This document shows positions 46,401 to 57,135 of a stretch of DNA of 64,000 nucleotides, piece after piece. Origin of the DNA: Strix aluco (taxonomy: Eukaryota; Chordata; Aves; Strigiformes; Strigidae); NCBI RefSeq assembly GCF_031877795.1, contig NC_133941.1:24838251-24902250 (forward strand). Direction: 5' to 3'. The position numbers and the translations under genes were made by a program. Each line of letters begins with the position of its first letter. Within the stretch, counting starts at the first letter, position 1. The notes below the pieces were generated by a model, which saw only the letters and a list, made by a program, of their open reading frames with translations, was not told the DNA's origin and ran no database searches.

Positions 46401-49400
46401 CATTTGCTGGTGTGTAGCACCCCCTGTCAAACATACCATGTTTGGATGTAAAAACTTGTAAAGGTGGAGAATTCACTCACTTTCCTGTACACCTTACTTC
46501 ACTGTTTCATTGCCCTCTGCAGATAGTTGTAGGTGCTGTTACCTTCAGGCAGTGATGTTTCGAGTTTCTGTTGGCAGGGATTCCTCTTCAGGAAAACATG
46601 TATGGATCCCATGCATCAGAGGTTAGCTGGCCAGTATTCTCTGGGGGCTGTGCTCCAGCTGTCCTTGCATCTTCCGTCTGGTGCCCAGAGTACAGGGTGA
46701 CGCAAACAGTTCTTCCGTTCCTTCTCTTCTGAAGACTCCTTTGACTTCTTCAGGAAAAGCAATTGTCCCCATCCCATCGAGCTGTGGTATCCCACTCATA
46801 GGAATTCTAGTTCTGAAAGAGCTGTATCAGCAGTTTTTCAATTACAACATATGGAATGCAAGTCCAGCATTGTTTCGAAGTAGTTTATCTTGTTCTTGGA
46901 AAGTGAGGTGCAGTGCAAAAATGTACTTTTGTTGGTTAAAGAAAGTCCAGTCACCACATACTCACCAAATTTTATAATACCTCTGTTGCAGGTAAAGAAG
47001 TAAACAAGGGCAGTGACGAGCTTGTAAGTTGTGTGGTTTTGTTTTGGTTTGGTTTTGAAAGTTATATTCTAAATAGTCTGGAGAAGCAGAATATATATAT
47101 AGGCAATAGTTCTCCTACTTCTGAGTGTCAGTCAGGCAATGTCAGGTGGCACTGATTTCTCCCCTAAAACCAGCCAAGTTGGGAGAAATCTTCCTGTCAG
47201 TTCCCCTGGACTCTGAATGAAGTCCTGCCTCAGGACCGCAGGGTCCTGCTGGCTTCAGTTAAATGTGTTTTCTGCAAGTCCGAGCTGAGCTGACCAATGG
47301 TTTCCTCACTGGGAGAGTCTCTATGAGGTCAATTTTGCTGAATACTTAAGTCCTTTCCTAGGTGCTGTATGTGTCATAAACAACAACGTTAAGCTTCTTT
47401 GGAAAGGTTTTGTTTCGTGAGGGCTCAGGGGAGGTGGGAAGGTTTGTTTTCAACACAGGTAAGTGTCTGAAGGTGGAGTGAATTAGTGAAGATGTCCTGT
47501 CCAAATTCCCCACTGTCTCTGCTAGCATTACATTCTTGCTTATTACATTCCTAGGCCCTCCTCAAAAAAAAGGAGCAAATAGGATGTCCTGGAAAGCAGT
47601 ATTGTTTAAAACTGTTGAGCATAATTCTCTGGATGGCCTCTCAGTACTTATCTTGTGTTTGAATACAGCAGTTAATCTTCCTGAATCATTTTTTGATTTT
47701 CGTTGTATAAACATGAACAGTTTTGCAAAATATGAATGTATATTAACTCTGGATTTTGTGTTAAAATAGAAAAGTCAAAATCAATTTTATCAATACCAAG
47801 TCTGCAATGTTTTGAAGGTGAAGGGTAAAAATGCAGTATCAGAAAGTACTGTGGTGGAAGAAACGGTGAAGAGGAGAAGAGTGGAAGTCCGAGCAGAGAC
47901 CTCATGCCCACAGTTGGGTATGGACAGGTCAGTTGACTCCAAAATACTCTTCCAGGGCACATATCAATATTTTGAGTGTCTCTTGTACCTTCCATACGTA
48001 ATTCCTGCGTAATCCTTTGCCCCATTTGTCTTCTTCCTTCTCTTCCATAGGTGACAGAATCTACAGCTGCAGTCAAAGAGTTTTTTCTTGTGTTCAGATT
48101 TGATTTCATGTTTTGCAGTTTGTGCCCTTTGCCTCTTGTCCTGCCAGTAGGTGCTGCTGAGGAGAGCCCAGCTCCCTCTTCCTCATTCCCTCCCCTCAGG
48201 TGTACGTTTATAAGATCCCCCTCAGTCTTTCCCAGGCTGAACAGTCCCAGCTCTCCAGCCTCTCTGCATATGAAAAGTGCTCCAGTGCCTTCCTCATCTT
48301 TGTGGCCCTTTGCTGGGCTCACCCTGGTGAGTCCCAGTCTTGGCCTGGGGAGCCCAGTCTGGCCAGAGCACCCAGAGTGGCCTCAGCACCCTGAGCAGAG
48401 GGAAGGATCGCCTCCCTCGGCTGCTGCAGAACTCTTCCTCGTGCAGCTCAGGGTGTTGTTGGCCACCTTCAGCCCGAGGGTGTGGTGCTGGCTTATGGTG
48501 GCTAACTTCAGGCTTGGGTCTTGAGTACCTTTCAGAGGCAAGCCCGTTATTAGTTATAGTCCAGCAGGCTTCTTTCTTTTGTAGAGTGTAGCTTTCAAAG
48601 AAAGAAAATTTGTGCCTGTACTTAATAATCACAAGCATGCGGCAGCCAGTTCCAGATGCAGCGCTGTGGTCAGAAGTGTTTCTGCTCACCTTTCCCCTTC
48701 CATGGCGATGCACAGACCGTGTCAAATCATCTGCTTGCTGCCTTCTGTTCTGCCCAATTCCCAAACGTATTTCCTGCAGTGATTGATAGGGGAGAAGTCT
48801 GAAGCCAGTTCTTTTCCTGCTCATACAAATGTAGTCCTTTCATTTCCCTCCCCCACCGACAGTTTCTAGTCACAAGAAAACTGCTGGAAATGAGTGAAGA
48901 ATGAGACCAGGATCCAGAATGCTTTCTAATCTCTTTTAGCCAAGATGCAAGTTGTAGATTCAGAAAAAACAAGGCCAGAAATGGCTCTGTCATGATCCAG
49001 TCTGGCAGTTCTCTCTTAGTCCTGTGTCTTGCCCCAGAAGTTAGGCTATTCAAAAGAAGATTAAAACAGTAAATCATTTTAAAGTGTATTCTTGATTTCA
49101 GGATTAAGTCGGGGAGGTGTCAACTTCAAGCCTTCTGTCATTTTCTTCCGATGACTCTGTTAGACTGAAGAGCTCATTCAGCCTGAGCACTGCCCCGCAC
49201 CGGGAAGGAGTTTGTCTACTGCAGTCAGATCACCTCTTGATCTTTTTTTCTTTTCATTACTAGAAAAGCAGAAAGCCTAATACTGGAACGAGTGCATATT
49301 TTCGTTTTTTAAATGAGACTTTGAAACATGAGTACAACTAGAGATTAAGGGTATCTGTCTTGTTGGCTAGAGGTGCTAAAACCCTGATTTCTAATGAAAT

Positions 49401-51431
49401 ATTGGAACAGCCATTTACAGGATTGCTTCCTTTTTGTGACTTTTCCTAAACTCATTTCTTACTTCCTTGACTTCTTTTTAGGACTGGAACAGAGTGTGTT
49501 CACCATGTGAGTAAAGCAAAGCGTGGATTTGAAAGGGTAAGCTACAGAATATTCGGAAAGAGACAACATCATATGTTTAGTCCTAGATTCTTAAACTGGC
49601 AAGCATGAAAATGCCCTTGGGTATTTTTAGTCCCTTTTTCCCTGCATCACCTGCATTTGTGACTATTGAGAGTATTTTCTGAGGAATTAAACTCATTCCT
49701 CTTGGGATTGTCCAAAGACAGGTGCTGGTGGTATAAAAGGAACAGCTGCTTCTCCCACTGTTCCTTGGGAGGTGAACAGTTGCATCAAATACCTGGATTT
49801 CTGCGTGTTTCTGCATGGTGACACGCAGGACCCTTTCGGACCTCTCCACAACTGGCCGAGCCTTTACGCAATTGTGGTCTGTGGGCTTGCGTAAAACATC
49901 AGGTGGCCAGGGCGTACTGCCTGGGTCTCGTGAAACCTGAAGGAAATCTGTCTGCCTGACACACATGGGATTGCCTGTACAACACGGGCACTTGATCCTG
50001 AAGGAGCAGCGTGGAAGTGCCACAGTCCCGTGGCTGTCCTGAGCAATGGCCTGAGGAGGGAAGGGCAGGAACACACTGGTGAAGAAAGTCCTCAAGGTAG
50101 CAGGAAGAAACCCCAAATGACAGAATAAGAGAGTAGGCCTTGTCTTTTAGTTCTTGAAGCAAGAAAACCAACCAAAATCTCCTGTACAATGGCATTTTAC
50201 ATGGTGTAACAGTTCTGGGGTTCCTTTTCCTTTCAGAATCCCTCCAGAGAAAGTGAGTGTGAGTGGAGTTCAGCATCCCTTACTGTGGGCTGCAACCAAG
50301 TGCATTTCTGTAAGTAAGGAATTCCTGGATTGTTTCGTTCAAATTGGTCATTTTAAATCAAAAGCTGCAAGGATTACATTGGTATTAGTTTCTCTTCAAA
50401 AATCATGTTTGGTATTTTCCATCATGTGAGATTAGGAATCAGAAGCACTGTGAAGCGGTAGGTCACCAGTGATTTTGGCAGAGACTCACCCTGCATAAGG
50501 AATTCCCACCCATAGAGCTGGGCTCCGCAGCTCTGTCAGAGCTGGGCTGGGAGATGGGAGCCTACCTCCAGGTCAGTCTGCAGTGGGACTGCCTTGGAAG
50601 CTCCCAGGTGTGGGGTCAGTCAGAGCCTGGACCCACCTCTCAGTTCAGGGTCTGCCGCTGGGTGCGCGGGGAGCGCGGAGAGAGCCAGCTTGTGGTTTTG
50701 TTCCTGCTGCTGTTTCTTACAGGGGGACCTGTGGAGTCTGACCCTGGACACGGAACAGCAGCTGGTCAGGCTGAGGGTGCAGTGCAGCCACTGCAGCAGA
50801 TGGACCACAGGGTCAACAAAGGCAGTGTGGAGTCAGGAGGAAGAGGTCTCTCCAGGTTCTGGAGAAGGTACTAATGCTGCTGCTGTGAGCAGCTGCTGTC
50901 CTGGCTCTGTCCCAGCCCGTGTCGGAGCCTGAGCCTGACTCTGGCAGTTCAGGTGACACCACAGCATCTAGAAGCATGGATACCTCTTTTCTGTGGTTAA
51001 CCCCAGGTCTGCCAAGGCAAAGGAACATTCAGGGAGGTCCTTTTGTCTTGTGGTAAGGTGCAGTGTTGCCAATAAATGTTCCTCTTCTGAGCTGTCTTTG
51101 GGAAGAAAATGCCTCATGGGAGGGTCACTGACCTCAGTCACAGCCCCCGTCCAATGTGGCTTTTACCAGCTGAGGAGGGCCACCTCCAGCCCCATTTCAG
51201 GACTTAGGCACTGCCCCTTCTAACAGGGCACAGGTTATTCTTTGTTTCCTCTGTTTTTTCAGTCTTCCTCTGTATTATTTTGGGCTGGGGTTGTGTCTTT
51301 CTGGAGGATGGAAATTGCCTTGTTATTCCAATTTTCAGAGAAGTATTTTAAGTACAATGTGCTCTTTTTGTTGTTGTTTCCCCAGCATAATCTTTTCGCC
51401 ACTACAGCATCTTTTTGGTGGAAAGAACTGA
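37475..51431 (+). CDS. MAJIN: Membrane-anchored junction protein, ten coding exons
   Basis: MAJIN forms the meiotic TERB1-TERB2-MAJIN complex that attaches telomeres to the inner nuclear membrane in prophase I. Exons: 37475-37575, 42420-42465, 43732-43807, 45567-45692, 46992-47023, 47818-47927, 49482-49536, 50237-50309, 50723-50867, 51386-51431. Introns are GT-AG and phases agree throughout; the sum is 810 nt, 269 residues plus stop. Exon 1 encodes TYPLPETRFLHAGRLVYKFK, matching the N-terminus known from mammals. Exons 3-4 encode VILGNLDDLHPFSTDHF and SKWERVSEMRFKHEG with PYPYICTMYLEL, the conserved TERB2-binding core. Exon 6 carries a basic KRRRVEVR. The first six or seven exons are secure. 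The last three rest on splice sites and phase. The final residues (SIIFSPLQHLF) are only weakly hydrophobic for the expected membrane anchor, so another 3' end is possible. The ATG context is good (AAAGATGG). Confidence 0.88.
38498..39057 (+). mobile_element. Solo ERVL-type LTR in MAJIN intron 1
   Basis: Opens GTGGTTTAACCCTGGCCGGC and continues with AAGACAGTTTAATAAGTAAA, GAGCATGATGTCCTGTGG, CTTGACACTGTGTAAGCAC and an end near CAGCCAGAACCAG. This is a nearly full-length copy of the LTR family also seen, partial, at 14.3, 29.7 and 30.0 kb. It lies sense to MAJIN. Confidence 0.85.
40810..41411 (-). other. Unrecognised antisense frames in MAJIN intron 1
   Basis: Two adjacent minus-strand frames (41411-41019 and 41082-40810) have protein-like composition, for example ALSKACTRVDDQLYDQLGSA and GMRLRMYLGITPEELGVNPD. 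They would need one frameshift between them. No family is recognised. It might be an old retrocopy or a chance frame, and the upper part contains a C-homopolymer (41341-41358). I would not call a gene from this. Confidence 0.25.
48110..48505 (-). mobile_element. Old CR1 fragment in MAJIN intron 6
   Basis: Reverse complement of CR1 3' sequence: TTTGCCTCTTGTCCTGCCAG, AAGATCCCCCTCAGTCTTTC, GGCTGAACAGTCCCAGCTCT and CACCTTCAGCCCGAGGG. It is diverged and 3'-truncated. Confidence 0.8.
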
Positions 51432-51713
51432 CCTGGAACTGCTAATTGTTGTGGAAAGGTAAACTTGTAGCATGAACATTGGGTTGCATTGTGTCTTTTG
51501 TAATTCAGCTTTTCACATTGTTTGTCTCAGCTACTAAAAGCTTTAAATTAAGTTCTACTTTGTTTCCATTTCCAAATTAATGTCCTGAAGATGTTGGGTT
51601 AGAATGTCTTTTTCTTCATCACCTAGAGTTTCTGGAAAACAAGCTTTAAGATTTTGATCCTTGAGCATCATAAACTGGGAATTTTACATTTAAGAACCGT
51701 TAGATGAGATTCT

Positions 51714-51719
51714 AATAAA
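51714..51719 (+). promoter_or_regulatory. Candidate poly(A) signal of MAJIN
   Basis: AATAAA 283 bp after the proposed stop codon, on the coding strand. It fits the end of the transcript but is unconfirmed. Confidence 0.45.
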
Positions 51720-52384
51720 ACAAGAATCAACTTGGAAGTGTGTATTATTTTAATCAGCCTTACCCTGGCAGGAAAGACTCTGTCCCTCCAAGAAGCAGCA
51801 GTGGTTTCTGGTATTAGATGGCCTCCTGTACTGTGCTTCACAGCATTAAAAGGGTGAAAAGTGTGAAGGTGTTTTGGGTTAGATTTTACCACTACACTCC
51901 AACCTGTGAAATTATTTATGCCTCCGATATGTAGTGGGATGAGGCTGACAGTTAAGGTTTCAGACGTGCCTAGGGCACGCTGAGGCAGCTTTTTGCCATC
52001 ACCCTAGTGCATTTGCCATAACCCATCGTTCTTCAGTCACCTCCTGAGCTGGGACAGCATAAGGACATCCATGCACAGCGCCAGTCTGCCACAAAACACC
52101 GAGCGATTGGTACTTTACCAGCAGCAACATGCGTCCGTTTGACTGCGTCTCGGGGGTAACTTGTCTGGCAGAACGAGCCGATGCTCTAAATGAGTCAGAG
52201 AATGCAACACATGGTCTCTTTGGCTTCTTTCCACCCTGGTCCAGGGATCATGCACACTGCGTACCAACATACTCATTGCTGGACTCCCGTTGACAGTGAA
52301 ACAGTGCTTTCCCCCAGGAAGAAATGGAGTTGAGAAACTAATTCCGTTTATCCTGGAGACCATTTGATCGGTGTGTGCAAACCG
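51720..52384. other. Unassigned DNA downstream of MAJIN
   Basis: No gene or repeat that I can support between the MAJIN end and the CR1 that hosts the provirus. Confidence 0.4.
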
Positions 52385-52562
52385 GGAGAGCGCAGAGAGG
52401 ATGGAGCCTGGCTCATTCCACTGGAGCCCAGCGGCAGGACCAGAGGCCGTGGGTTCGACTGAAGCATGGGAGGTTCTCTCTGCATGTCAGGAAACACTTT
52501 TTCCCCGAGAGGGTGACCAAGCCCAGGCACGGGCTGCCCGAGGACGTTTGAGAGTCTCCCAC
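52385..52562 (+). mobile_element. CR1, left part, interrupted by the provirus
   Basis: GATGGAGCCTGGCTCATTCC, GGAGGTTCTCTCTGCATGTC and AGGAAACACTTTTTCCCC are CR1 3' sequence. It stops at TCCCAC (52557-52562), which is repeated at 59879-59884 where the CR1 resumes. Both halves are collinear in the CR1 family. Confidence 0.88.
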
Positions 52563-52945
52563 TGCCGATGCAGAAGTCCTGGACACAACTTAGATGATCA
52601 ATGTGATCAAGTTGATGCCATTTTATTAAAGGCTACACAGCAATTTATACACAATCACAAGCTTCACGGGCCACTATCTTATTGCTAATAGGCTAAAGCT
52701 ACTTGTTCACGCGCCCTTCTGCCCTCTAGGATTGGTCCCGGTGTGGTGTCCACACGCTGCTCTCCCACTAGGTAGGCATCCTGTTTTGAACAGTCCGACT
52801 TCTTTATCTTTTGCCCAGGAATGTAGTTTCTGAATCTATCTCGGCCTTGCTTATGTCCTTGAACACAGCTGCAGCTTGCTGTTACAGTGAGGCCCCTTGG
52901 TCTGGATCACTCACAACATGTTCGTTGTTCTCCAGCGATTCCACA
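52563..52945 (-). repeat. 3' LTR of the ERVK-like provirus
   Basis: Plus strand runs TGCCGATGCAG ... GCGATTCCACA, so the minus strand starts TGTGGAATCGC. Contains GCCATTTTATTAAAGGC, whose minus strand gives the TTTAATAAA poly(A) signal, and CTATCTTATTGCTAATAGGC. It matches the 59.5 kb LTR end to end. Confidence 0.92.
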
Positions 52946-52964
52946 AATCCCCCTTTTTGTTTTT
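52946..52964 (-). other. 3' polypurine tract
   Basis: Minus strand AAAAACAAAAAGGGGGATT immediately precedes the LTR start TGTGG. Confidence 0.85.
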
Positions 52965-53640
52965 GAGCGATCCAGACCCCCCCTGTGTTCCTGTGCTAAA
53001 AATTTTGCACCGACAGACTTCTGCAGGGCCCTTTGCAGAAGGCCAATAAGGCAAGGTGACATTAAGAGCACAGTCATTACAATCAAAAGGACCACCCCTA
53101 CAGTTTTGATTAACGTTTTCAACCAACCAGATAATCCCCAACCTTTAAACATCCTTGTCAGCCAGTCCAAGCCATCATCTTCTGTTTAGCGTTTGACTCC
53201 ATCCTTCAACTGCTGAATGCTTTTAAAAATAGATTCTGAATGATCGGATAGATTCATACAACACACTCCTCCCAATTCAGCACAACCATGTCCTTGCGCT
53301 AGAAGCAAAAGTCAATCGCAGCTCTATTTTGTAATGTAGCATGTCTGACACTATCAGCATCAGTTAAAAGACCACTTAAAGCCAAAGAAGTAGCATTAGT
53401 TTGTTTGCTAAGCCAAAACTGCAGTGGGTTCGGCCATGTATCTACAGGTATTTCTACCAAGCATGTAGAGAATGGATTTTCAGGGCTTGCGGTGGTGTTT
53501 GGTTGTGAGACCACCCATCCTTCACTTTGAGGCAGGTTCCCATACAGGCCGAACACACCGAGCAGGAACCCAGCGAGAGCCGGCATCTGTGAAAACACAA
53601 ACATAACCCTTGCTCCAAGTTAATATCTCATTCAGTTTCT
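52965..53640 (-). pseudogene. env relic with alpharetrovirus-like TM subunit
   Basis: A minus-strand frame (53604-53299) begins with a possible signal peptide and has NTTASPENPFSTCLVEIP. It leads to TM landmarks LQNRAAIDF and, after a frame break, CAELGGVCC, a CX6CC motif followed by [10 protein letters not shown]. This sequence type is known from alpharetroviral TM rather than from betaretroviruses. The membrane span GWGLSGWL and tail are split between frames (53170-52907 and 53141-52911). Most of the surface subunit is missing here. Confidence 0.8.
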
Positions 53641-53689
53641 GTTTCATCTTTCTTAACTTCCTTTTTCCAGGGTCGCACCCATCGACTCG

Positions 53690-54160
53690 GAACCCATCTA
53701 GTGCCGGTATCGGTAATAACGCAGGCATAGCCTCAACCCATCATTGTTAGTTCCACAGGTCCTTTCCACTCTCCTATAGCAACATCTTTGTACTCAGCAA
53801 AAGCACCATCTCCACACCGGCTTATACCAGATTTCAGATCCATAGTATGTATTACTACTGGTGGTTCCTCCCTATCACCTGTGAGCCGTAAGTAAGTAAT
53901 TTGACACATACACCACTTTTGCAAGTGGTTCTGCAGCAGCCAAGACCTCTCCCCCTTTTTGTTTTGCAAAAGCGCTTTTAAAGTTTTGATGCGCTCTCTC
54001 CACTATAGCTTGCCCCGTGGGGGAATGTGGTATAGCTGTGATGTGACGTATACTCCAGAGTTGACAAAAAAGCAAATTTTTGAGAGGTATAGGCTGGTCC
54101 ATTATCAGTTTCACGGGTCAATTGAACTAATTTCCCATATTCCCTGGCGCATTCCGCCCT
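53690..54160 (-). pseudogene. Betaretrovirus-like integrase, core and C-terminal part
   Basis: Frames on the minus strand show ETDNGPAYTSQKF (second catalytic Asp), IPHSPTGQAIVERAHQNFKS (catalytic Glu) and AKQKGGEVL. The C-terminal domain follows with EWKGPVELTMMG and a RWVPSRWVRP stretch. Breaks separate them. The zinc-finger part is not attached; it lies about 1.3 kb away at 55.5 kb. Confidence 0.8.
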
Positions 54161-54181
54161 ACCGCAACGGTAACTTCTCAC

Positions 54182-54366
54182 AGCTTAGTGCTTTTTCACA
54201 GTTCAGTGTTGCAGCTGTCCGCTGTTTTTCCCTGCCACCTTGGCACAACTCAGCAGTTTCTTATCTATCTTCCGAGGCCTGTTCTTCATCAAAGCCTAGC
54301 TATGTCTCAGGGGCTGTGCAGGGCTGACAGGCCAATGCCTCCCACATCTCCCCTTTCTTTGTTTTG
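54182..54366 (-). other. Internal polypurine tract and partial U3
   Basis: On the minus strand CAAAACAAAGAAAGGGGAGA (54366-54347) is followed directly by TGTGGGAGGC. The genuine 3' end of the provirus has CAAAAACAAAAAGGGGGATT followed by TGTGGAATCG. So this looks like a second PPT-LTR junction buried inside the element. About 165 bp of U3-like sequence follow before integrase sequence resumes at about 54160. Confidence 0.6.
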
Positions 54367-54599
54367 CAGCTGCACCTGCAAGACTTATTTCGAGACTTCA
54401 TCAATTAAGGGTTAGGCAAACTTCAAAAAACACAGCATGCTTAAAATAGTTTCACAGAATGCTAGAAACAATACAGCAGTTACAGTTATTAGGAAGAAAA
54501 GTCTAGGCTAATTTCACTCCCCATAATTAGGGGATATGACTAAATACTACAAAAGTAAACAGTAAGGAATATACGGAATAGCACACTTACTTAATGGGG

Positions 54600-54850
54600 T
54601 ACTAACATTCAGATCCGCAATTGCCGGGGAACCGTGGATGCAGTGAGAATTTAGAGTACCCTTCCTCGCAAACCGGAAATCCTACGCAATGCGTCCATCC
54701 GTAGGTGAGGCATCCAAAGTCGGTGCAAGCAGGTCCAGCCTCTAAATCAACAGGCCAAAATAACTGGCAATTTTCTTTGAGCGGAAACATATGATTTCAT
54801 CCTCCTGTTGGGTTCCACCCAGAGCCTGGCCACCACTCAAGGGGGGAAAC
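54600..54850 (-). pseudogene. Possible env surface-subunit fragment
   Basis: A minus-strand frame (54790-54602) is cysteine-rich: ACTDFGCLTYGWTHCVGFPV and preceding CQLFWPVD. Its placement upstream of the internal PPT/U3 is what an env would have. No diagnostic motif proves it; the rest of this stretch (54370-54600 and 54850-55230) is AT-rich and unassigned. Confidence 0.4.
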
Positions 54851-55234
54851 CAAGGGAGTTTCTAATAAGGTTAAACACTTGAGGTCTTAATTCTTAATAC
54901 TGCTAAACAAAGAAAGTTGAATACACACATTCTTATAGAATTTCATCCTTATTAATAACTACATTTTGTCTAAGCTGTATCTTTCACTAGTGACTAGTAA
55001 GCCTATATATTTCATAAAGGAGTTGCAATTACTGTTACATTTTCTCTTAAAAGAGTTGGCAACTGCAGTGTGATTAAGGACAGAGATAGTGTATTTTGTC
55101 CTATTGCAGCAGCAAGCATTACCCATCCATTCTGCTTAAATGATCAGTCGAAGAGACCGCAAACTGTCGGCACAGGGGCATCCACAGCACCCACTGCTGG
55201 CTCCTGAGTGCCCACCAAAAGCTGCCTCTCACGC

Positions 55235-55660
55235 CTCAGGTGTGGTCGCACACACCTTGCCAGTAACCACTGGGGACTGTGACCTGTGAAGACACAAGCA
55301 TAACCTCTTCCCCGGGTTATTAAAGGATATGGTCCTTCTCAGTCACCACTTTCCAGATTTTTTGCTAACACTTGAGCCTTGCCCTGGACTTCTTGTTGAT
55401 CTGGTATCTGTGATGAGAAGTGGTGCAATATTGACGGCACCTATTTTAACGATCCAAATGCAGCAAAGGGAGTGACGTCGGAGTGATGTCAGGTTGCCAT
55501 AATTCTGAGGAGTGAGTCCCCGAGGGTTGACACCACTGGCTGTTGAAGAGAGGGAGTCCTTCTGGTATTCAGGGCAAGTCACAATGATGTCTTCAGCCTG
55601 AGGCCTTGATAAAGAAAACTGGTTTTGTATTGCCCTGGCATTTTGGTGGGAAAAAAAAAA
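55235..55660 (-). pseudogene. Integrase fragments: zinc-finger region and a C-terminal-like domain
   Basis: HQNARAIQNQFSLSRPQAED and TCPEYQKD, then GVNPRGLTPQ, match the N-terminal zinc-binding region of betaretroviral integrase. Within 150 bp comes a stretch with RGYACVFTGHSPQWLLARCV, homologous to the integrase C-terminal domain at 53.7 kb. The catalytic core is missing between them. An A18 run at 55650-55667 lies at the N-terminal end. Confidence 0.7.
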
Positions 55661-55779
55661 AAAAAAAAGCATGTGAAAGCCGTGCTTGCTGTGTTTCTGA
55701 GATGGCGTTAGCTATACGGTGGAGATCTTGTTACGCTTTCTCTGTAAGTATGCTGGGTGATGTCAGTGAAGGATCTCTT

Positions 55780-56670
55780 CGCAAAATATAAAGCAAGCTA
55801 TGCAGATCATCATTAGTTAGGCCCAACAACAGCTGTATCCAATTTATGGCTCCTAACGGTTTCTGTAAATCATTTGAAGTCTTAACATCAGTTTTAAGTT
55901 TAACCTGTTGCGGGACAATGGTCTGTTCACAAATTCTCCACTCGAGGTACTGCCATGGTGATGATTGCTGTACCTTTTCAGGTGCTATTTGTCACCCCAT
56001 TTGAGATACTGAGTCTTTGGTTAAAGCAAGAGGCTTTTCCATGATCTCCTGTGTTTCTGCTGCTATGAGGATGTCATCCATATAATGATCTATAACAGCC
56101 TGGGGGACCTGCGTTCTAACAGGGCTCAAAGCCTTTGCAACAAACCACTGACACATCGTGGGAGTATTTGTTATGCCTTATGGTAAAACAGCCCAGTGGT
56201 ACCATCTTGCAGGTTCATTAACATTAATACTGGGAACAAAAAAGGCAAATTTAAGTGCATCATCTGGATGCAAGGGAATGGAAAAAAAAAAATTAATCCT
56301 TCAGATCAATTGTTACAAGATGCCAGTTTCGGGGAATCCTTGTTGGGGAGGGCATTCCTTGCTGTAATGTACCCATACCCTCCATGGCATCATTAATGTG
56401 TCAGGGATCATGTAAAAGTCACCATTTACCACTTTTCTTTAAAATAATGAACACCAGGGAGTTCTAAGGACTGGTGGTAGGTACGAGATGTCCTGCACTT
56501 AATTGTTCCTGAATTAAATCATTAAGGTGGCACAACTTTTCCATTGGCAAGGGCCACTGACCCACCCACACGGGTGATTCTGTTTTCCAGGTTAGTCTCA
56601 GGGTGGGTTTCAGGGTGGGCTGTGCTGCAGTGGCAATTAAGACAAATTTGATCCAATTTGAGTTCCCCAT
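55780..56670 (-). pseudogene. Betaretrovirus-like reverse transcriptase
   Basis: Starts with LTWKTESPVWVGQWPLPMEK and LNDLIQEQLSAGHLVPT, the opening of betaretroviral RT. The active-site box YMDD is intact at 56073-56084 (DHYMDDILIAAETQE). The thumb region ends at about 55790. There are frameshifts, and an A-run at 56282 hits the palm. RNase H, expected next, is not seen before the integrase fragment. Confidence 0.82.
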
Positions 56671-56679
56671 CGAGCCATA

Positions 56680-57135
56680 CAGTCACGACCCCATGATGTA
56701 GTAGGGTTTCCAATATAAATGGACGAATATTTGCTACCCAGTTCTCTGGGCCCCTTATATGAATGAGATCTTTGCTGAAAAGCACTTGAGTTATCCGAGC
56801 TAACAGCCAATCTGCTCGCAGATATTACAGTCACATCCACGCCAGTATCTAAAATGCCTGTCAGTTCAACAGATTCTTCTGCTTTAGTGAGGGTACATTT
56901 TATCAGAGGTCAACTTTGTCTCACTGTCTGAGCTCACAATACTTGAGGAGTACGTGCTGATCCAAATCCTGAGTCACCCCAGCTTCTCAGCACACTATTA
57001 GGGGGAGCTGTAGTAAAATAAACAAGCTGAGTAATTTTTGACCCTTTTGTTACTGAACATGGGGGTACAGGGGTCCAGGCCATAATTCTGATTGCCCATT
57101 CATAATCGGCATCTATGACCTCTGGTAAAACAAAC
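56680..57135 (-). pseudogene. Retroviral protease region
   Basis: GILDTGVDVTVIS carries an intact DTG catalytic motif at about 56830-56865. Further protease sequence continues in shifted frames towards RT, with the C-terminal part around 56700-56760. The region 57040-57135 holds a further frame (ESYEWAIRIM-like) that I cannot assign. Confidence 0.7.

Noticed and set aside
47672..48322. Minus-strand frame of 216 codons
   Set aside because: Composed of MAJIN exon 6 antisense, intron and an old CR1. The CR1 ORF2 portion accounts for its protein-like part.
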